This document shows positions 5,466-6,017 of a stretch of DNA of 6,017 nucleotides, in pieces. This DNA comes from Acidobacteriota bacterium. GTDB taxonomy: Bacteria > Acidobacteriota > Vicinamibacteria > Vicinamibacterales > 2-12-FULL-66-21. Below the pieces are notes generated by a model. That model was given only the letters and a program-made list of their open reading frames with translations, was not told the DNA's origin and made no database searches. Within the stretch, counting starts at the first letter, position 1. Every line of letters starts with the position of its first letter. A program made the translations under genes and the position numbers. Where the stretch lies: assembly GCA_013362195.1 (NCBI GenBank), contig JABFWM010000091.1, positions 1 through 6,017 on the forward strand, written 5' to 3'.

Positions 5466-6017
5466 TCAGAAGTGGACGAACCCGGACGGGAGTGGTTCCT
5501 CGCGTCCGTTGCGCAGCAGGCGGACGGCCGGCTCGCGGGTGAGCGTGCCGATGCGGGTCAGCGGCACGCCGTGCGCCTGCCGCTGGACACCGGCCAGCCG
5601 GCGTTCGGCTCGCGGGCTCACGGCGAAGAGCAGCTCGTAGTCGTCGCCGCCGGCAACCGCCGTCGTGAGGGGGTCCGACCCCTGCGCCTCGAAGAGGGCG
5701 CGCGCGGCAGGCGGGATCGGGATGGCCTCGGCATCGATGACCGCGCCTGTCCCGCTGGCGCGCGCGATCTGCTCGACGGCATCCGACAGCCCGTCACTCA
5801 CGTCCATGCACGCCGTCGCGGCGCGGTTGCGGCCGAGGAGCGCGCCCAGCCGCGAACGCGGGTCCGGCCGGCGGTAGCGGCGCACGCACTCAGCGAGTGA
5901 CGGATCGTCGGGCCAGCGCGCCGCCGACGTCGTGGCATGGCGGCGCAGCCACTCCAGCCCGGCGCGTGCGGCGCCGACCGCGCCGCTGACGTACAGCACG
6001 TCGCCGGCGCGTGCGCC
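5466..6017 (-). CDS. thiL: Thiamine-monophosphate kinase ThiL, C-terminal part (5' end off the window)
   Basis: This is the last 183 residues of a protein normally about 320-340 aa; the start lies beyond position 6017. ThiL phosphorylates thiamine monophosphate with ATP to give thiamine diphosphate, the last step of cofactor synthesis, in the cytoplasm. The visible part starts with ARAGDVLYVSGAVGAARAGLEWL, the family's GD..yVTG..G segment. It continues with MDVSDGLSDAVEQIARASG (from about residue 71, matching the (D)xSDGL motif), then GGDDYELLF (about 123-131; GEDYEL is usual, a conservative Glu-to-Asp change) and ends with an IGTLTREPAVRL strand. This is the AIR-synthase-like C-terminal domain. 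The reading frame has no interruption up to the window edge. A GTG at 5999-5997 is internal to the domain and should not be taken as the start. The TGA at 5468-5466 is 3 bp from the next gene. Confidence 0.9.
   Translation of the reverse strand, partial: GARAGDVLYVSGAVGAARAGLEWLRRHATTSAARWPDDPSLAECVRRYRRPDPRSRLGALLGRNRAATACMDVSDGLSDAVEQIARASGTGAVIDAEAIPIPPAARALFEAQGSDPLTTAVAGGDDYELLFAVSPRAERRLAGVQRQAHGVPLTRIGTLTREPAVRLLRNGREEPLPSGFVHF

Overview
The window is GC-rich bacterial DNA (roughly two-thirds G+C by eye), with dense gene packing and no clear Shine-Dalgarno sequences at the starts. The proteins fit a free-living bacterium. The intergenic CCACAGAAAAACACAGACGA-type tandem repeats and the CACGGATGGGCACGG motif remind me of environmental Acidobacteriota (Vicinamibacteria) or Planctomycetota/Verrucomicrobiota genomes. 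That assignment is inference from style and cannot be proved from this sequence.

Layout. Positions 1-151 hold a degenerate tandem array with an exact 31-bp period. Positions 152-278 show no gene and no convincing promoter. Positions 279-2399 and 2431-4284 (plus strand) encode two ABC exporter half-transporters that look like the two subunits of one heterodimer. The first has the degenerate Walker B (LDD) with a canonical LSGGQ; the second has the catalytic Walker B (LDE) with a degenerate LSVGQ. A GC-rich inverted repeat lies in the convergent gap at 4285-4338. On the minus strand are a membrane-anchored 3D-domain protein (4339-4860) with its own near-consensus sigma70-type promoter (4898-4916), a DUF2062 membrane protein (4959-5462), and the C-terminal part of thiamine-monophosphate kinase ThiL (5466-6017, running off the right edge). 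thiL and the DUF2062 gene are separated by 3 bp and are probably co-transcribed.

The most notable observation is inside the first ABC gene. Its nucleotide-binding domain is interrupted between the Q-loop and the LSGGQ signature by eight tandem 36-bp units (1618-1905). They are read in frame as a hydrophilic 12-residue repeat (consensus RATEQHRQTPDI), followed by a short ggatggacac-type motif. The unit shares 21 of its first 24 bases with the intergenic 31-bp repeat upstream, so one repeat family appears both as a non-coding array with a 31-bp period and as a coding array whose 36-bp period is a multiple of three. All ATPase motifs on either side are intact and in frame. The excess length (706 aa against about 590 for this kind of half-transporter) matches the insert, so the gene looks functional with an accommodated, apparently disordered insertion. 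No CRISPR array, RNA gene, transposase or phage gene was seen.
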